Below are positions 19,634 through 19,926 of a stretch of 19,926 bases of DNA, piece by piece. Source of the DNA: Thoreauomyces humboldtii (taxonomy: Eukaryota; Chytridiomycota; Chytridiomycetes; Spizellomycetales; Powellomycetaceae). The DNA is taken from NCBI GenBank assembly GCA_027596035.1, contig JADGJA010000396.1:1-19926 (forward strand), in the 5' to 3' direction. The translations under genes and the position numbers were made by a program. Within the stretch, counting starts at the first letter, position 1. Every line of letters starts with the position of its first letter. Below the pieces are notes generated by a model, which was given only the letters and a program-made list of their open reading frames with translations, did not search any database and was not told the origin of the DNA.

Positions 19634-19926
19634 TCACACGTCCGTCTCCTCCTCGACCTCCTGCACCTTCTCCACGTCGTCGATGAGAAGACGTTGTCGT
19701 TCCACGTAAAGCTCGTCGACCCATGTCATGACGGTCGGATGAGTGAACCTCGCCCGCGTGGACTCGAAGAAGGAATCCAGCTTCTTGCTCTTGTGACCTG
19801 TCTCGAGAAAGCCATCAAGGAGGGGAGGAATCTTTGTGAGGCGAGGGAGCACGACCAGACGATGGGCAAAGGAAAGGCGTAGGAAGAAGCTTCCCCAAAG
19901 AGAGAGAAAGGTGTTGGGGGTGGCGG
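19634..19926 (-). CDS. Partial gene, C-terminal end only, unknown function
   Basis: The frame is open from the right edge of the window down to a TGA at 19634-19636, giving about 97 codons with no start inside the supported part. The readable peptide includes LVVLPRLTKIPPLLDGFLET, a mixed helical stretch with FTHPTVMTWVDELYVERQRL, and an acidic Glu/Val tail. The first about 40 codons at the edge may include an intron, since that DNA is pyrimidine-rich on the coding strand. I do not recognise the protein. It converges on the large unknown gene. A chance open frame is possible, but the balanced composition and the tail position after a convergent gene favour a real gene. Confidence 0.45.
   Translation of the reverse strand, partial: ATPNTFLSLWGSFFLRLSFAHRLVVLPRLTKIPPLLDGFLETGHKSKKLDSFFESTRARFTHPTVMTWVDELYVERQRLLIDDVEKVQEVEEETDV

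Overview
The window looks like nuclear DNA of a filamentous or dimorphic fungus, most likely a basidiomycete. The reasons are short introns (58-108 bp) in every complete gene, high intron density (16 introns in about 3.1 kb of PAN3), CTNAC-like branch points just upstream of many acceptors, GC-rich coding DNA, and pyrimidine-rich tracts ahead of several genes. I cannot name the lineage with confidence. No bacterial operon, tRNA, rRNA, CRISPR array or intact transposon was seen. All splice models were built by hand from GT/AG sites, reading phase and family resemblance.

Layout. 1-899 is non-coding sequence ahead of a homeodomain transcription factor gene (900-2470, +). It converges on a seven-exon, membrane-anchored amidohydrolase of the fungal carbohydrate-esterase-9-like type (3229-6483, -). 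Between the two lies a decayed extra copy of part of the amidohydrolase last exon (2939-3159). Next on the minus strand are an AT-hook nuclear protein (6928-8827) and a Pin1/Ess1 prolyl isomerase (9251-9915), whose first coding exon appears to be only the ATG. Pin1 is head-to-head, across a 307-bp shared promoter, with PAN3 (10223-13360, +), the pseudokinase subunit of the Pan2-Pan3 deadenylase, for which 17 exons could be assembled. PAN3 converges on a small secreted, probably GPI-anchored glycoprotein gene (13750-14550, -). A roughly 1-kb divergent promoter region leads to a large nine-exon gene of unknown function (15584-19342, +; 1067 aa). A partial minus-strand gene runs off the right edge (19634-19926).

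Functionally the window is a housekeeping neighbourhood with no obvious cluster. Pin1/Ess1 and PAN3 both belong to mRNA metabolism (Pol II CTD isomerisation and poly(A) shortening). The AT-hook protein is dense in S/T-P-x-K/R sites, the kind of phosphosite Pin1 recognises, but a link is only inference. The most novel items are the unknown 1067-aa protein with apparent repeated strand-helix modules, the decayed duplicate of the amidohydrolase exon, the ATG-only exon of Pin1, and the repeated RRGS modules in the homeodomain protein.
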